Of a DNA stretch of 35,311 bases, positions 33,426 through 35,311 are shown one piece after another. The DNA is taken from the NCBI GenBank assembly GCA_011391085.1, contig JAABRD010000055.1, forward strand, positions 1 through 35,311, in the 5' to 3' direction. Position 1 is the stretch's first letter. The number at the start of each line of letters is the position of its first letter. Source of the DNA: Thiotrichaceae bacterium (GTDB lineage Bacteria; Pseudomonadota; Gammaproteobacteria; Beggiatoales; Beggiatoaceae). A model generated the notes under the pieces. The model searched no databases and had not been told where the DNA came from. It saw only the letters and a program-made list of their open reading frames with translations. Position numbers and translations under genes: made by a program.

Positions 33426-34400
33426 ATGAATGACTGTAACAGAACCAAATTAAATCAACTCGGCAAACAAAAAATCCCCTTTCTCTTTGTTATCGACTTT
33501 AACCTTACCGACCTGTATGTAGAACCGCTTGACCAATTACCCAACGATATTCTGTTTTCCATAGACGGTTTTTCCAATTTCACTCCAACCGAAAGACTTG
33601 AAATTCCAATTTGTCCACCTATTATAATCAAACAACCCATTAGTTTAGAAAGATACACAACGGCTTTTCAGGCAGTGATTGAGGAACTTAAAAATGGCAA
33701 CACTTATCTACTCAACCTAACATTTCCAACCGAAATAGATATAGGAGATATGTCACTTTTAGACATTTTTTGGTTAAGTCAGGCAACCTTTAAACTCTAC
33801 TTTCAAAATCAATTTATCGTCTTCTCACCAGAACGATTTATTCACATAGCGGACCAAATTATTCGAACGTATCCAATGAAAGGCACCATTGACGCTTCTC
33901 TGCCACACGCCGCTGACACCATTTTGGCAAATGCCAAAGAAATGGCAGAACATGTCACCATAGTCGACCTACTTAGAAATGACCTCGCCATCGTTGCCCA
34001 ACAAGTCCGCCTCAAAAAATTTAGATATATAGACAAAATCAAGGCCGGCCACCGCGACTTATTACAAGTCAGTTCCGAAATTACCGGCGTCTTAGAAAAT
34101 TCTTGGGAAGACAGAATTGGCGATATTTTATTTGCATTATTGCCGGCTGGATCAATTTCCGGTGCCCCCAAAAGAAAAACCGTTGAAATTATTCACCAGG
34201 TAGAAGGCTATGACCGAAGTTTTTTTACCGGCATTTTTGGATACTTTGATGGCAAACAATTAGACAGCGCCGTGATGATTCGCTTTATCGAAAGACAGGG
34301 AGAAAAGCTATTTTATAAAAGTGGAGGAGGCATTACAATTGACAGTCAAGTAGAAACCGAATACCAAGAAATGTTAGATAAAGTTTATTTGCCAATCTAA
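33426..34400 (+). CDS. pabB: Aminodeoxychorismate synthase component I
   Basis: The 324-residue chorismate-binding enzyme converts chorismate plus ammonia to 4-amino-4-deoxychorismate for folate. Family motifs are FSPERFI, PMKGTIDA (the lysine-containing PIKGT-type motif that marks PabB rather than TrpE), HVTIVDLLRNDLA, LLPAGSISGAPKRKT and the C-terminal GGGITIDSQVETEYQE. It is shorter than E. coli PabB (453) because the N-terminal TrpE-like part is reduced, as in other short-form PabB proteins. It precedes pabC by about 165 bases, mostly repeat. Confidence 0.93.
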   Translation: MNDCNRTKLNQLGKQKIPFLFVIDFNLTDLYVEPLDQLPNDILFSIDGFSNFTPTERLEIPICPPIIIKQPISLERYTTAFQAVIEELKNGNTYLLNLTFPTEIDIGDMSLLDIFWLSQATFKLYFQNQFIVFSPERFIHIADQIIRTYPMKGTIDASLPHAADTILANAKEMAEHVTIVDLLRNDLAIVAQQVRLKKFRYIDKIKAGHRDLLQVSSEITGVLENSWEDRIGDILFALLPAGSISGAPKRKTVEIIHQVEGYDRSFFTGIFGYFDGKQLDSAVMIRFIERQGEKLFYKSGGGITIDSQVETEYQEMLDKVYLPI

Positions 34401-34410
34401 TTCAGTGTTA

Positions 34411-34531
34411 GTGGAGTAGAGGCTTCAGCCGGTAGTTCCACCTGGGTGGACTAGAGGCTTCAGCCGGTGAGGGATGCCCCGAAATCCAATGGTATGCCCA
34501 CCTCCCACCGGCTAAAGCCTCTAGTCCACCG
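34411..34531. repeat. Family B repeats between pabB and pabC
   Basis: A lone B half-site (GTGGAGTAGAGGCTTCAGCC) is followed by a full B hairpin (34443-34531). The pabC frame remains open through it, which explains a spurious N-terminal extension of that gene. Confidence 0.85.
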
Positions 34532-34565
34532 TCGATTTTTCTCTACATGGCGAGGTCATTCAACT

Positions 34566-35153
34566 ATGGAAAAACTTTTAGAAACGCTTAAAATCATCAA
34601 TGGCGAACCACAACATTTAGAATACCATCAAGCCCGTTTCAACCAAACCCGTAAAATACTGTATGACACACAAACCGAAATAGCTTTGGAAAAATTGATT
34701 CACTGCCCCTTTTCATCAGGTACCTATAGATGCCGAATAATTTATACAGACTACATCGAACACATTGAATACTTACCTTATCAAGACAGACAATTTCGAA
34801 CCTTTCAAATCGTCACTGATGACTCAATGACCTATCCATTTAAATTTCTGAACAGAGATTCTCTAAACCAATTGGTTGCCCAAAAAGGGCTGGCAGACGA
34901 CATCTTAATCGTGAAAAATGGACTGATAACAGACACCTCCATTGCCAACGTCGCCTTTTGGGAAAACGACACCTGGGTGACACCTGCGGTCCCATTACTT
35001 AAAGGCACCACTCGCCAACGATGGTTGACCGAGAAGCGAATGGTTGCCAAAGACATCACGGTGACAGATTTGAAAAAATTTTCTAAAATGGCCTTGATGA
35101 ATGCTATGATAGGATTTTATGTGATAGAAGATTTCCAAGTAAATATTCACTAG
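34566..35153 (+). CDS. pabC: Class IV aminotransferase, probable aminodeoxychorismate lyase
   Basis: The 195-residue PLP enzyme of fold type IV probably releases pyruvate from aminodeoxychorismate to give 4-aminobenzoate. It opens with MEKLLETLKIINGEPQHLEY, the compact form often paired with pabB. The likely PLP lysine is in PFKFLNRDSL, and ADDILIVKNGLITDTSIANV and LLKGTTRQRWL follow. The ATG at 34566 is chosen: the upstream in-frame ATG at 34467 lies in a palindromic repeat. GAGG lies about 11 bases before the start. It is shorter than E. coli PabC (269). Substrate assignment leans on pabB next door. Confidence 0.87.
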   Translation: MEKLLETLKIINGEPQHLEYHQARFNQTRKILYDTQTEIALEKLIHCPFSSGTYRCRIIYTDYIEHIEYLPYQDRQFRTFQIVTDDSMTYPFKFLNRDSLNQLVAQKGLADDILIVKNGLITDTSIANVAFWENDTWVTPAVPLLKGTTRQRWLTEKRMVAKDITVTDLKKFSKMALMNAMIGFYVIEDFQVNIH

Positions 35154-35161
35154 AAATTCAA

Positions 35162-35202
35162 ACTAGAAACTCGGTTTCTTAAAGAAACTGAGTTTCTTTG
35201 CA
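35162..35202 (+). terminator. Hairpin after pabC (AGAAACT repeat), terminator-like
   Basis: AGAAACTCGGTTTCTT pairs with AAGAAACTGAGTTTCT (with a G.U pair), then TTTG. It belongs to the same hairpin family as 9592-9632 and lies 9 bases past pabC. Confidence 0.6.
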
Positions 35203-35210
35203 ACCTTATA

Positions 35211-35311
35211 TAGTAATATTCCTATCCATTTGTACCCCCCAGCCCCCCCGCACGCGGGGGGGAGTCATCCACGCCGCGGGGGGGAGTCATCCACGCCGCG
35301 GGGGGAGTCAC
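35211..35311. repeat. Repeat with tandem G-rich 21-22-bp units at window end
   Basis: TATAGTAATATTCC...TTTGTACCCCCC is followed by C and G runs. Units of a six-to-seven-G run plus AGTCATCCACGCCGC then start at about 35256, 35278 and 35300 and run off the window edge. No gene is visible. Confidence 0.8.

Noticed and set aside
34467-34565. N-terminal extension of pabC
   Set aside because: It is translated from a family B palindrome; the family's usual N-terminus begins at 34566.
1-35311. TAACTGA direct-repeat arrays described from marine Beggiatoaceae
   Set aside because: TAACTGA occurs only as scattered single words (for example near 28848 and 30673), not as arrays.

Overview
The window looks like chromosomal DNA of a gammaproteobacterium. 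RpoH, IscR/IscS/IscU, RNase T, RecJ, an E. coli-type PyrC and the adjoining pyrC-rnt pair all fit that class. The dense intergenic palindromic repeats, the Uma2-type and related nuclease-like genes, and a multidomain kinase-cyclase resemble large sulfur-oxidising Thiotrichales such as Beggiatoa and relatives. That placement is inference; there is no rRNA or tRNA in the window to test it.

Layout. 0.3-3.3 kb: rpoH and proB (both minus), with proB enclosed by two nearly identical 119-bp elements in inverted orientation. 3.3-9.6 kb: an exopolysaccharide control block on the plus strand, with tandem sigma-54-like promoter motifs, a Wzc-type tyrosine autokinase, a CpsB-type PHP phosphatase, a 30/31-bp tandem array that switches orientation in the middle, a membrane-anchored TPR-like protein and an alanine-rich secreted repeat protein. 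9.6-16.7 kb: an orphan TAXI-type binding protein, recJ, a DRE-TIM aldolase-like enzyme and two nuclease-like genes each broken by one in-frame TAA. 16.7-25 kb: an orphan two-partner-secretion transporter, a hybrid histidine kinase/response regulator/adenylate cyclase, DAHP synthase (aro), then pyrC and rnt. 25.5-28.4 kb: a 952-residue membrane protein with a C-terminal STAND/AAA-like ATPase. 29-32.9 kb: cysE-iscR-iscS-iscU for cysteine supply and Fe-S cluster assembly. 33-35.2 kb: a small membrane protein, pabB and pabC (4-aminobenzoate for folate).

The standout is iscU. It is cut between codons 38 and 39, beside ligand Cys37, by a 394-nt insert. Removing 32207-32600 restores a normal 129-residue IscU with ligands at 37, 39, 63 and 106. 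The insert has the marks of a group I self-splicing intron: U before the 5' splice site, G as its last base, a P1/internal guide pairing with the terminal G.U, a P10 pairing to exon 2, and matching P3, P4, P5, P6, P7, P8 and P9 helices. Pieces of two genomic repeat families lie inside its P5 and P8 loops. It has no homing endonuclease gene.

Intergenic spaces are filled with nested palindromic repeats. Family A ends in TGCCATTAAGTTAAGG. Family B has GGACTAGAGGCTTTAGCCGG-type arms. Family C has GGTGGATTAAGCG-type arms. Family D has AGGAGTCCAAAGCG-type arms. There are also MITE-like elements with TAGTGATGCAATCTGGGTGA ends and AAGAAACTNAGTTTCTT hairpins. Several sit one inside another.
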